Origin: Paramecium tetraurelia
Taxonomy: Eukaryota; Ciliophora; Oligohymenophorea; Peniculida; Parameciidae
Direction of reading: 5' to 3'
DNA: 64,000 nucleotides
NCBI RefSeq assembly: GCF_000165425.1
Contig: NW_001799255.1
Span: 248,001-312,000 of the forward strand
Notes under the pieces: model-generated
Database searches by the model: none
What the model was told of the DNA's origin: nothing
The model's input: the letters and a program-made list of their open reading frames with translations, nothing else
In this document: one piece after another, positions 35,897-47,641 of the stretch
How positions within the stretch are numbered: position 1 is the stretch's first letter
Layout: each line of letters starts with the position of its first letter
Program-made: the position numbers and the translations under genes

Positions 35897-37339
35897 TCAT
35901 ATTTATTTTACATTAATTACGATGTCCTCTTAATGTAACTCATTATAAGTCTAAAAGGACATCTAATTATCTTTATCTTTTTCAACATTTGGAATGATTG
36001 TGGCTTATTCATTTTGATTGATTTTGGTTTGCACGACAATTTTATCAGGATGTTTGTAACAGGTGAATCTAGGCTTATTAAATTGAAATTACTGTTTATT
36101 GTAAGACTTGCCTTTATCCTTAAATTGAATGTATAGTAAGACTCTTCCAATTTGGTAAAGCACTTTTTGCAATGATGGTAGATTGTACCTGAGTAACTTA
36201 TCAGACTAGGCATATAGAAGGGTTCCAAATTTAGAATTATTGTCTTGCAGAATAAGCTTGTAATGATTGTCCTCTTGCTTTATTACTTTGATTAAGGCAT
36301 GACTTCTCGAAACTGATATATCTTTAAGCTTGATATCACAGTCAGGTATTCTCCCAATTTTGATTTCTTCTTTGTCTTAGAGTTCCATGACCTAGATGAT
36401 GCCCTCCTTTGGATTTGTCATCCGAGGTTATTTTCCAAATCATATAAGGCACTGTAGGCTTCTAGATTTGCATTATACAAAAGATCTATCTTTAATAGGT
36501 GTAGGTGCTTTTTAATGGCATTTTACAGATCTCACACTCCATTTTCTTCCAGATGTATTGCGTTGAGGATTATTGATTTTTTACTTTGATTGATTATTGA
36601 ATCCAAACTTATAAACAATGAAGATGAACATATTTCATGGAACCAATACCTGCAATTTAAGTTGAATAGATTTACATTTGCATGGACTAAAAAGAGGGTT
36701 CGAAACCGTAGCATTTTTTTAGAAGCAAATTCTACATTAACAACCATCTGGGTCTAAATCTTGAGACTATATTTCTTCATCATTGATATCAGTTTAATCT
36801 CTTTATTATTATAATGCATCTAAATCATAATTAAAATCGAGTAATTGTAATTTCATCCTTCCCAATTTTATAATATCTCCTCTCTATAGTTCCCATTCCT
36901 TTTCATTTTCATTTATATTAATACATTCAATGACTCAAACTCAGGCCTCCTACATAGTATTGCCCACACCCTTGAATCAGATTTCTAGCTCATTCCTGAC
37001 AGAGTCACATAATCTTATTCGCAATCCACTCTAAGCAGCTGAACCTGTTTTTTTACATACTCCTTTATTTTATGATAATAAATTTACATTCTCACTTAAT
37101 GCTATAATTTAATTATCAACCATCGAAAGTGTTGCTAAATGATAACCTACAAAGTTACCTGAAAAATCTAGTTCCAAGTCTTTTCGGCTTGCTTGGTGGC
37201 TCTCGAAATCGAATAAATTATGACTTTCTTTATTCCAAATGAAAGCTGTTATGCAGACTCTGAAAATATTAGTTTTAGTTACTTGTATGACGCAATTTAT
37301 ATATTTCCATCTATTTTTTTTTATTTCATTGACGCACAT
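35897..37339 (-). pseudogene. RING-CH plus FHA protein, apparently damaged
   Basis: The minus-strand frame encodes an N-terminal region with RGDIIKLGRMKLQLLDF, a RING-CH (C4HC3) finger (CQCRICFQKN, SPCKC, and after splicing a 26-nt intron HLHC, then CEICKMPL), and a C-terminal FHA domain (EEIKIGRIPDCDIKLKDISV, SRSHALIKV, LQDNNSKFGTLLY). Three in-frame TGA codons lie at 36977-36979, 36941-36943 and 36935-36937 inside otherwise coherent sequence, and the frame between the RING-CH and FHA parts shifts by one base near 36377. No GT...AG intron I can find removes these. Intact, it would be an E3 ubiquitin ligase reading phosphothreonine. Most likely a decaying duplicate gene; a sequence error or recoding is possible. 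Confidence 0.6.
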
Positions 37340-37378
37340 GATCCCATTGTTTATTAAAAAATAATTAAATAAATAAAT

Positions 37379-39074
37379 ATGCTCTAATAATCTTAAAATA
37401 TTGATTACTTGTATATACCTACTAGTAAGAATTTACAATCACTCCTTAAAACAACAACCTTTTGGACCGCTGGAAATGTTCAATCAGCCTATTTGATTAA
37501 ATCCTAACTAGTAAATCTAACTAAAAGTCAGAATTACGAATATGCATTAACCAAAGATGGCTCATTAGTAAAATTTGGACATCAAAAAACCAAATATTGT
37601 AACCTCTTTAATGGTCTATATATTCTATCCTATACTGATAAGAGTTTTTTGTTAACTTCATACGACAGAGTAAAAGAGTATCATTGCACTGACCAAAAAT
37701 AATTAAAAAATTGGATCGAACTTCTAATAAGGTTTTGCGTAACAAGGGGCCAAATCTAAACTAGATTCAGATTTTTAAGTCAAATCAATAATGGCAATTA
37801 TTCAAAAGTACTGTATTTTAATAAAAGGGTTATCTCATCGAGGACAATAAGTAGAGACAATTTGTGTGCAAGACCTTCCAAAAGACTGACTTGGTCAAAG
37901 TTACTAAACTTAGAGATTCTGTAATTGGCGAAATGTTGCTACTCAGACCTATCGATCATCCAAATGTAATTAAGTTATTAGAAATTCATGAAGACAATAA
38001 ATAAATTTATTTGATATATGAATATGCAAAGGGAGAATTGTTTCAAGAATTCTAAAAGAAGAAAGCTGAGAAATCTCAATTTAGTGAACAATAGATTAGC
38101 AATTTTATGAAATAAATTTTTGAAGGTCTTAAACACATTCATTCCCTTAATATTATGCATAGAGACATTAAGTTAGAAAATATTCTTGTAAAAGATTCTT
38201 CAACTATTGTGATTGCTGATTTTGGATTGGCAGCTAAAAAAATACCCAAATTCGAATACAAAAAATATGGAACTCCAGGATACATTGCACCTGAAGTCCT
38301 CAATTTGAAAGTCTATAATGAAAAAATTGATATATTTAGTGCAGGTGTTGTGGCTTATATTTTATTGACTCAACAACCTTTATTTTCTGGAAATACAATC
38401 AGTGCTATATTAAATTAAAATACGGCAGGAAGAATTGATTTTAATAATTCTAAATTTGTCTGTCTTAGTAAGGATGCATAATCATTTCTTAAAAGAGTTT
38501 TATGTTTAGAAGAAAATCAAAGACCATCTGCAGCAGATTGTTTAGATTCACTATTTTTATAACTTTAAACGGTTAATAATGAATTAGGAACTCCATAAAA
38601 ATAAAAAGAAGTAAATTTTGTAATAACTGAATAGGTTCGATTAAGTTACTTGGGATCATCAGTTTTACCTGAATAGATTAATCTTTCTAAGGCAAAGAGA
38701 AGATCTATGAGATAATATATTTTATTGAAATAAGCCATCATTACTGAAAAATAGAAAACATAAATGATGTAACAAATAGTTGAACAATAACAAGGAGAAG
38801 AAGAAGAATAAGAAAATCTGATAGTGCAGGAAACAGTCAAGAATGTAAAATAATTCATTTAATTTAGATAGCAGGCTCTTTCTATACTGAGACAAAGAAT
38901 GGATAAAATGGTGAATAATAAATAGAAAGTGATTCGGGAGAGAGTATGAATGGGGAGGATTCTTCTGAGAGTGATGATGACGATGCCAATTTATTTTTAG
39001 AGGATGATTCATGCCATAATTTGTCCTCAAAACTTTCTCAATTAGGTGGATTCGAAATAAAAATGAAAAGATGA
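37379..39074 (+). CDS. PH-domain-like Ser/Thr kinase with acidic tail
   Basis: Introns at 37808-37827 (20 nt) and 38845-38867 (23 nt) give 550 aa. Residues about 30-125 resemble a PH domain (VQSAYLIKSQ..., ending QLKNWIELLIRF with the conserved Trp). The kinase follows: VCKTFQK (Lys), NIMHRDIKLENILV, DFGLAAK, YGTPGYIAPEVL, KIDIFSAGVVAYILL. The Gly-rich loop is degenerate (INNGNYSKGYLIED instead of GxGxxGxV). A coiled-coil-like segment and an acidic Ser-rich tail (GEDSSESDDDDANLF) complete it. PH plus kinase suggests recruitment to phosphoinositide membranes, as in AKT-like kinases, but the order and CaMK-like kinase differ. It starts only 39 bp from the divergent RING-CH/FHA gene. Confidence 0.85.
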
Positions 39075-39210
39075 AATAGATTCAAATATTATATAAAGAT
39101 ATATTATGATTCAAATAGCAGATTATTTTAGTCATAAATATTTGCAAATTTTACAATTGATTATAATAATTGTAGAGAATTCGAATATTTATTTAACATA
39201 TTATTATTTA

Positions 39211-39895
39211 TCATATCTTCTTCTTTTTCTTTTTCATCAAATTTACCATATTCTTTTCCCAATTTGGTGGTAATTTAGGTTACTATTTTTCGTTATCTGG
39301 CAAATAAGTCATTGCACATTCGAGTCTTCTTTCAAAATCCTTTATTTCATCTATGCCTTACTCGCATTAACTATAGGTGAGCCAATTAGTCATAAGATCT
39401 TGATGGGTCGTTATTTTGGGTCTAAAGTATTGGAAAACAGAAGAGCCAAAATGAGACTCGATGAGTTAATTGAATTTGTAGATCCTGCAAATCTCTCTTA
39501 ATGCAAAATTAATCTTGTTATCTGAAAATATTCTATCTTAAAACTTGATGCGATGATATTCTTAGATCTAGATTAATTTCAAATTTACTCTGAAACCATT
39601 ACTCAATTATTAGTATTTCCCCAATTCCGATGCAATATTCTATATTCTTAACCAATGACTATTCAGCTATTCGATGTAGAACTTTGCCGAATCTTGATCA
39701 TTATAACTATACGAGTATAAGTTATTTTGTACTGTCTACTTGTTAATAATATATTACATCAAGATAATTTTTTACATAGATTTCCATAAGAGAGGCAACC
39801 TCGTCATAAGGACATTGATCTATTTTAACTCTAACATTCTCATAAGGCTCTCCTTGAAAATACAACCCTTTAAATGCCTAATTTACTTAATCCAT
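39211..39895 (-). CDS. Hypothetical protein, 220 aa
   Basis: ATG at 39893-39895, one intron of about 22 nt (GTAATATATT...AAGTAG) and TGA at 39211-39213 give 220 aa. It starts MDQVNQAFKGLYFQGEPYEN, continues with CPYDEVASLMEIYVKNYLD and ends in Lys-rich MKKKKKKI. Sequence is evenly mixed and helical, without a motif I recognise. The very basic end might be a nuclear or RNA-contact tail. Confidence 0.7.
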
Positions 39896-40114
39896 TTTTA
39901 ATATTTTAAAGTAATAATGAAATCACAACCTAATTAATTATTAGAAAAGATCAATAATTGTCATATACTTGTTAAACAGCATTCTAAACCATCAATTCAC
40001 TTTAAAAAAATGGTTCTAACTTATCACTGGAGCTTAGCTATAAATAAACTATAAAAAATATTCACTTTGAGATGCAAAATGCCCTTATAAATATTAAAAA
40101 ATGATGAACAATAA

Positions 40115-40697
40115 ATGAAATAATCTAGATCTGAGTAAAATAGTTAGATCTTTGTAAACAAATTAAATAAGCATGTTCGATATTTATCGTTATAACCAGA
40201 AATAGAAAGTGAATCATAATAAGAAAATTATCAGAGTTAGGAGCAAATAGAAGACATAGAAACACCTTAAAAGAGTACTCCTTCTTAGAATAATCTTCTT
40301 AAATTGAACATAGCAAAAATTTCGAATCAATAGGGAGATGTAAAGGAATCTGCTCATTTTCGGTCATAGAATAGTTTAGATCAATTAAGGTTCAATGAGG
40401 AATTTTTAGAATTATTTAAAAAGCAGAGAGAGTTGACTCAATTTGGATAGCTATGTAAACATGAATATTATATTTTCAGCTTAAAGTAAAATCAAAGAAT
40501 AAGAAATACTAATAAAGAAAATAATAGATAGTAGGCCAAGTAAACCACATCCAGATTTAAAAACATTTCTTTCTCTTCTGAAAAAGCCATAGATTGAAGT
40601 TCAGCAAGCTAAAATTATATAATAAAATTAATAGCCTGTATATCTGATTCTTATTATTCTCTTCATTAGCTTGATTAGTATTTATATAATTGTTTGA
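40115..40697 (+). CDS. Tail-anchored coiled-coil protein, 185 aa (SNARE-like layout)
   Basis: One 25-nt intron (40455-40479) gives 185 aa. The first two thirds are polar, Ser/Gln/Glu-rich. A helical segment (KEQEILIKKIIDSRPSKP; LKTFLSLLKKPQIEVQQAK) leads to one C-terminal hydrophobic helix, VYLILIILFISLISIYIIV, followed directly by TGA. That is the layout of a tail-anchored membrane protein such as a SNARE or SNARE regulator, with the bulk in the cytosol. I do not see a clear zero-layer Arg/Gln heptad pattern, so the SNARE label is only a possibility. Confidence 0.75.
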
Positions 40698-40718
40698 TTT
40701 ATATAATTAAAATTTATA

Positions 40719-42172
40719 ATGCAAAAACGATTCTTTATTGCATTGTTAACACTAATGTTAGTTTAGACTAAATCAGTAATGAAAGGTGTTATTGAATTTA
40801 CAGCACCAAGTTGTTGTGATCCTATCATTAGAAAGATCACGTTTCCAGATAAATTCTCTGATATCCCTTAAATTTTGGTAACGATTAGAGCCATAGAATA
40901 TGATGCAGGTCCTGTCGGATTTTTCTGTTAGATTTAAGATGTGACTGAATAAGGTAACTACAGAGAATCTATGTAGACTTTACATTCTAATTGACGGTTC
41001 TCCATGCCACATTAAAAGTTTTAGCATATGAATATATTGCAATTAATTAAGATGAGGTTGAATTTGGATATTTTAATGTTGATGCACTTTCGATGTTGAA
41101 GAAAGCAGAAGCTGGAGATAGAGTCATACCATCTTTATTGACATTTAAAAGAACATTTACTGAAGACCCAATAGTTTAAGTATTCTTAGTAGGAGTGGAA
41201 TCATAATCAAAGCTTATACAATTCGAAGTTTCTCCATTAACTGTTTCATTACACGGAGTTTAATTGAATTTTAAAAAGTTCGGAGACACAAGCGTTTAGA
41301 AAGTCTAATTGGCCTATGTTGCTACATAGTCTAGCAAGGAATTAGCATAATAAGTTACACATACTGGTTAAAAACAAGCACATATTGAACCTGTTGATCA
41401 TACTGAGGAATCTCAAGCATCAGAAAAAGTTGAAGAAACCAAAGAATTCTTATAATTAAGAAGTAAACCAAAACTCATTTAAATAAATGGTATTAATGGT
41501 CTAAGATTTACATCGTTGCCTGTCACTTTTATGTGGTAGGGAGATTAAATTGATCCAACTGCTTTGAATGTGAATCTGAGAATCACTTTGGATAAAGGAA
41601 ATTAGGCAGTTTTGGGATTGTATTATTTCGAACAGAAAGAATATAAAAAATGCCCTATCGTTTACTCGATGTGTAATTACTAAGGATCAAAAGTATACTT
41701 ATGTAAGGATGTGTCTGATTTCAATTCAATCATGAGATTAGCCAAAAGTATCTATATTCCAGAGAAAGCATCAGTGGTGGTCTATTAAGATCCATCTTAC
41801 AGTGGAGCAAAGAGCAAGATAACTAAGAGTATACCCTGTATATCTGATTGGTTCACTGATGTGGCTGAAACAGAGATGTCAGATATTAAATAGTTTCTGT
41901 AAATCAATTAAATGAAAAGACACAAAGATTAAGAATTTAAAGAAATCCATTTAGATAATTAAAAGCAATTGAACAAGTTTAACATGGTTTAATTACCCCG
42001 TTGGAATGAAGCAGGTGATAAAATCGAGGTAGTTTAAGCAATCTTAGATTCTAATAGTCCTCCTGCAAATTCCTATAAACAAGAGTTAAGTAAGATTATT
42101 CTTTTAATTATTTTAGTATAAAAACTGAATGAAGAAGAGGAATCATTTCTCAAAAAAAGACAAATTTATTGA
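40719..42172 (+). CDS. Secreted protein with H-type-lectin-like domain
   Basis: Introns at 40954-40976 and 42090-42116 give 467 aa. The start MQKRFFIALLTLMLVQTKSV is a signal peptide. Residues 25-150 have the H-type lectin strand pattern (ITFPDKFSDIPQILVTIRAI, then VGFFCQIQD, DFTFQLTVLHATLKVLAYEY), and a similar strand pair recurs later (SKPKLIQINGINGLRFTSLP). Cys residues are spread through the C-terminal half (CPIVYSMCNY), as in disulphide-linked exported proteins. It is likely a cell-surface or granule protein binding sugars; that is family inference and the match is moderate. The second intron is 3n and TGA-free. Confidence 0.72.
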
Positions 42173-42236
42173 CTGATTTAAAATTTTAATAAAAAAATCA
42201 TTAAATATATTACTCATCTTAACTGAAATTACTTTC

Positions 42237-43830
42237 TCAAGCTTTAGATTTAAGCTATTAAAACTTTTATCGTAATTCTTTCCAAGCCTACTAAATTTCA
42301 TTTGAATCTTGAACATTGCTTTGACTTTATAATTGTAATAGTTATGCGTCATTGAAATCGAAATAGTTGAAAATATCTAATATTTTTGCTGTAATTGAAT
42401 TCTATCTAAATTGACCAACAAAATTACAAATGATTTAAGCAAATAAAAGATTTTCATTTTTATCTGAATCTTCTAATTTTTTAACTAATAATTCAATAAA
42501 ATATAAAAAATAATAGATTGCCTTCTCTAAAGTTTCGCTTTTTGCAATTTAGCTTAGTTAAACTATTTGCTTTTTGCATTATTAAAGATCCTACAAATTT
42601 TGTTATTTTATTAGAATATACATAATTCTCCATGTCTAAACTCTAAATTCAAAATATTCACTTTAAACTAAAATTGAGCATATGTTTAATATTAGCTTGA
42701 AATTATCCCTTAAAATAAGAGTGTCATTTTTCTCAATCTTAAATTTATTCATTATCAAATCAGTTGAAATATCTCCTACAGGTTATAGAGATTAATTTAG
42801 ATAGATTAGCAATTTAATTTCTTAGAGTTAATTGCATTCATAATCCTGAATAACATTCTTCGCCATTTAGGTTCCTAATTTAATGATTTCAATGTTGTTA
42901 TGCAATAAAGAGTATCTAAGAACTTCAATAAAATCGCTTTAATCAATATTACTTACTTAAAGTAACTAATGAAAAGCAGATAGCTAAGTTTACTTTTAAT
43001 TGATTAAGCAGCATTTAATTAGCAGATTAGTAAAATTATTAATATTTGTTTTGCTATATAGTTCTTTAAGTATTTATAATAAAGGACTTAATTAAATCTT
43101 TGAAATGTATTTCTCTGAAAAATCTACTTTCTGAGTCCGCAATCCAATTAATTAATAATTGTCTTAATCTTATTATAAGTAACAATTATTTTAAAAATAA
43201 TTAATGATAACTTCATAGCAATCTTAAAAATTATCACATAATTATAACGATGAATTCATGCTTTATACAAGTTTTTCCTGAATTTCCAAATATTCAGGTT
43301 TTTCAAATACGTCATTCTAATTCATTAATAATGTTAATAATTTTGATGTGTTTTCTTATAGCATTTCTTCTGATTCTTCCAAGTATTATGTTAGATGAAG
43401 TTTAAAAATTTAACTTAAAATTTTGATATCTAGAAATTAATAATTTGATTCTAAGTAAAACTAAAAACATATAAAACATTAGTACAATTATTATCATTAT
43501 TCCTGCATTATTATCTTGCCATCTAATACTTTATAAAAGAGTAGAAATTAGGATTTAAATGCTATTATCAGGCGTCAAATATTACCTATAGAAAGCTTCC
43601 TTGATAATGATCTAATTGGTTAATTTTGATGAGTCATATAGTGTATCAATCAACTTTTTAAGTTTTTTAGTTGCTTGAATTCCTCTTGAAAAATCGGCAT
43701 CTCCGGCAGCTATTGCGTATTAGTAAAAATTTTAAAAGTTCTTAGTAAATTTAGAATTATAATTTTCATCGTCATTAATCAATTTCTTATATTTTAGATT
43801 CAGTTCTTCTATCTTTTATTCCATCGACAT
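42237..43830 (-). CDS. Helical-repeat (ARM/HEAT-like) protein, 514 aa
   Basis: ATG at 43828-43830, two introns (24 nt GTAATATTTG...AATAG and 25 nt GTACTAATG...TTTAG) and TGA 42237-42239 give 514 aa. It begins with a coiled-coil-like stretch (MSMEQKIEELNLKYKKLIND) and continues with many short amphipathic helices (LSPLLQILKELYSKTNINNF; FIEVLRYSLLHNNIEIIKLG; RVQTWRIMYILIKQQNLQDL). This resembles ARM/HEAT solenoids, but no repeat consensus is clear. A scaffold role is inferred. Confidence 0.72.
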
Positions 43831-43872
43831 CTAATAATTATTTTTTTGATAAATAATTTATATGTTAAATTA

Positions 43873-45484
43873 TCATTATTAATTTTATTCTAAAAGTCTT
43901 AAAAGACATTTCATATTCTACTGTTTGTGTTCGTCCATTTCATTTTGGCCTTCAAAGAAACTATACCTAAGGGGACTGGCAACGATTGGAATATAATAAG
44001 TGTAACTGATAGCATAAGCCAACAAAGAAATTAAAAATGGAGCTGGAATATTTTATTATAAAATGAGCATAATGAAATTGCAGGCCAAAGCTAAGCAAAC
44101 TGAGATGATATGAGTAACCTTATTCAATTAATCGTCTAGAGAATTATTACAATTATTACATAAATTAATTTTAGACCTTAAGTCAACTTCGCTCAATTCT
44201 TATTGATTCATATTATGGTTTTACTCTCTGATTAATTCATAGCCCTATTTGAGGGTTGTAAATGTTAGGTATGAAAATTTATCCTTTCCAAAGAATTACA
44301 GAAAGCTCCTTAAAAAGTTCAATGGGAACAAGATAATTAAATATACGGCTTGAATTCCTGCCTTCCCAATTTAAGGGAGCACTGTATTTTATCTTTAATA
44401 AAGGTTGTATTCTGAAAGTAGGGAAATCAAAATAGCAAAGTACAGATAAAGTATGAATGATAAGGTCGGCACAACAATGTTAAAGACAATAGAGGTTTCT
44501 CCAAATGCGTATTAAGAGGACTCTTAACTTATGGACAAAGAAGACCTAGAATATTTAATGATTAGTTAGATACATGTTAATAGTATAAAATAGGATAAAG
44601 TTGATAATTTAAAATAGGATCAATGGCCAAGATGATTTTTTTGGTTTTTCATTTTGATCCATTTAGTCATTATTCAAATAATCCTTATAATAGGAGATAG
44701 TGAACCAATGAGTAAGTGGAAACACTGAAAATTTAAGTCTATCCATCGAATATTTAAAGATTAACAAGCACAATAAAAGACCCATAAAAGCCATCAACCC
44801 TAAATAAACCAAGTCCATTTTATTAAGCATCATAATAGCAGCCATTTGTGATAAATCGTATTATGAATCATTTGAAATCAAGCTAAAATGAATAGAAATA
44901 TTATTATACATTTCATTGGCCTCCTGGACTGATCTATATTTCCTCAGCAGAATTAAAAGAATAGCAAAGCTGAGAATCATGGAAACTATTTATGAAATCT
45001 TGACTATGAATTCTGCATAATCTCTGTAAAATGCCAAAGTCCCGCAAATGATGGCTAATGTAATGAAAATTATGCAGATTATCACTAGGGAATCATCCTT
45101 TAAGGATTAACTAATGTACATTTAAATAGGTTTTTCAACATATGGTTCTAATTAATAGAAATTCTTGTCTAGAGTAGGCAAACAGATTTAATTTTCATCT
45201 ACATTATAATGAAATATACATGCTATGAAATTTGGTTGATTGCTTCTGCTCAAGTGTTTATGAATGCTTTATTTTTTGGCAATTTCTTTTTGATTGCAAT
45301 CAGATACACATTGCATATCGAAGGAATCAGTATATTTGATATATTGATTGGGACATATCTAACCTTTTTGTGGTAGTCCAATTTTCGTATAGGGGATTTA
45401 CATTTGAAGAACCACATCAATGGCTATGTAGGATAGAAATGTTAAAATAGTTAATCCAAGGCACAGTTGATCGGTTAAGGCCAT
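43873..45484 (-). CDS. Multi-pass membrane protein (possibly SLC44/choline-transporter-like)
   Basis: ATG at 45482-45484 and one 28-nt intron (GTATCTAAC...TTCTAG) give 527 aa ending at TGA 43873-43875. There are about nine hydrophobic helices: one N-terminal (LCLGLTILTFLSYIAIDVVL), a long Cys-containing extracellular-type loop (CPNQYIKYTDSFDMQCVSDC), then spans such as LVIICIIFITLAIICGTLAF, KISQIVSMILSFAILLILL and LVYLGLMAFMGLLLCLLIF. One N-terminal span, a large Cys-rich loop and then clustered spans is the layout of CTL/SLC44 proteins, but signature residues are not strong, so the family is tentative. Confidence 0.7.
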
Positions 45485-45527
45485 TTAAAAAATAACAATA
45501 AAAAATAATTAAAGTATATGATATCAA

Positions 45528-46767
45528 TCATTTTCTAATTAATTAGAGACCTGCTGGATTGTGTGTCTGAATTGATAAGAAATACTCATAAACCTCTACT
45601 AATTCTTTTTCGGCTACAACTTTGGTTGTGCCAGGTTAATCAACAACTATATCTAATATTAAAAATTTGGTAAGATATCTAATGCATCTACTTAATTAAC
45701 TAAATTGAAAACCAAACACAAGTTCAACGAATGGTTTATAAATGCGCTAAAAATCAAGCACATCTTTCTCTTGAACTTTATTTTCCACTATTCTTTGATA
45801 AGTACATCCACAATATTGTTTTAGTAAAACCAAATAAAGTAAGGATGAAACTATTTCTCGATTGGTAAATTGATATAATTTAATGTCTAAAACTACACAA
45901 TCTAAAAAGTTCATAAAATGCCTGAATAATGTGTATGATGATTATGTTGGTTATTTAATTTATAGATTGGCCTAAGGATAATATATATCCCATTAGGATA
46001 AGTACCATGAGCTCCAAAGATAGAGAGTAGGTGGATTGATCATCCACTTTAATTCAGTTAATATTTATTACTCTTTATCTAAGATTTATTGCTCGGTGAA
46101 TCCATAATTACTAGCTGATGAAAAATCATTTACTTTTGGTGGATAGATTTCCTAGAATAAGTGATTAGTATACTTCAATTTTACATGCAATTAATAGACT
46201 TGCTAAGCCACATAATTGGAGTTCTGATTTAGTGACGGAGACTTTAGACATATATCTATCCAAGTTATGAATACATAAATGGAAGGTCTCTCTCTTTAAT
46301 GTGAATTCTTTACAGACTTCACTAATCCAGTCATATAAAATTGATCTCATTAATGGAGATATATGACATTAATGTTCAAAGAACTATGGATGAATTTTAT
46401 ATTCCAATTCTTTTTAATATAATAGTCTCAATGTCATTTCATCAAATATTCCTTCTTTTTGATCATTGATTTCTATCTATTCTTGACATCCAATGTCTAT
46501 TTTCTTCAATTTGGTTCTTTGAGATTAAGCTGTTTTTTTAATTAATTAGCTAATTTATTTTCTAATATCCTCCGTATTCGTATTTTAGGATGATTTTTGT
46601 TTCCTTTAGGTGTCATTGCTATTCATATTTTCCTTATTCTTTAATCCACCTACAGAAGCCTTCCTTATAGTGATTTACTTAGGTGAAGGATCAAGAAGAG
46701 CAACAGCACTTAAATTCTTGCGCCTTGCATCCTGTATAATCAATCGACACTGTAGTGGTTGCTTCAT
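45528..46767 (-). CDS. Cyclin
   Basis: ATG at 46765-46767, one 22-nt intron (46152-46173) and TGA 45528-45530 give 405 aa. After a basic, Ser-rich N-terminus the cyclin box starts PLMRSILYDWISEVCKEFTL (canonical MRxILxDW), continues ETFHLCIHNLDRYMSKV, and after splicing reads QLCGLASLLIACKIEEIYPP, with the Lys and Glu that contact the CDK. A second, weaker cyclin fold follows. It should bind and activate a CDK; the MRxILxDW/KxEE pattern fits A/B/E-type mitotic or S-phase cyclins. I see no clear RxxL destruction box that I would insist on. Confidence 0.9.
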
Positions 46768-46817
46768 TCAAATTTAAATAACGAAAATAAACATAATTAA
46801 CTTTATCCATAATATTA

Positions 46818-47541
46818 TCATTTCGATGCACTTTCTCTATATCTCCTTGTTAATTACATTATTCCTTATTCTTTTTAATAAGGCGAAGTGCACAAGGCTG
46901 TATAACTTGAAGATCTCCCTAATCTGCATGAATTTGCAACATTTAACGAAGAGCTTGGCCTATAGGGTTCCTATTTATTAGGCTATAAGATGTCATGAGG
47001 TAATCCATACATAATCGAAATAACATACAACATATACGACATATTCACCTAAATTAGAGCTCATTGCTCTTCCACATCCAATCTAAAATAGCATTGATTA
47101 AAGCAATTATTGAGAAGATTATTTGGATTACATCCATTCATTTAAAATAAAGTATGGGTCTATGTTCCATTTTTCTGTATGAACAAGTTACTTATAAATC
47201 AAAAATCCCTATTAAGCTTTTTACTAAGTAAAATGAATACTTACATTTCTACAATTGAGAGGGTGTTCTGGACAGGTTTCAGAGCACTCCTAAGCTAATT
47301 TGGCTAGTTCTTAAGACCATGTTGCAATATGCATATCAGAGGCTGGTTAAATTTAGCCCTTATGATTTGCTCTTCTTCCCATGGCTACTTGATTGCGAAT
47401 TGTATTAAAATTGTATTCAAATTAAGATGCCTATTTTGAATTTAGACTTTTAGAAATAATGTTGCAGTTTGATTCTTATGGTTATGCGCTCACTTAGGAA
47501 CTGATATTTAATATAGTGAATGATAATATTATTACGATCAT
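46818..47541 (-). CDS. Secreted CAP (SCP/PR-1-like) domain protein
   Basis: ATG at 47539-47541, two introns (21 nt GTAAGTATTC...CTTAG and 28 nt GTATGGATTACC...TATAG) and TGA 46818-46820 give 224 aa. MIVIILSFTILNISSSQVSA is a signal peptide. CAP landmarks are NTIRNQVAMG, MHIATWSQELAKLAQECSET, CPEHPLNCRN, IGCGRAMSS and GEYVVYVVCYFDYP, matching the family's HN..R, W...L...A..., GCG and YVVC.Y..P boxes. CAP proteins act outside the cell; some bind sterols or lipids. The exact role here is unknown. Confidence 0.88.
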
Positions 47542-47641
47542 TATTTTTATTATTAATTCAAACTTTAAATTTATTGTAAGACTTTGTATTTAATCTATGA
47601 GAATATCCTAAGAATAGAATTAAATTGATTTATTTTATTAA

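Noticed and set aside
37340-37350. Alternative start MGSCASMK (myristoylation-like) for the RING-CH/FHA gene
   Set aside because: That frame lacks the domain-like sequence and ends early; the chosen frame leads to RGDIIKLGRMKLQ and the RING-CH finger.
42173-42236. Overlapping 3' ends of convergent genes as a regulatory antisense pair
   Set aside because: The coding ends are 64 bp apart; convergent genes with short gaps are normal in this genome and nothing specific supports regulation.
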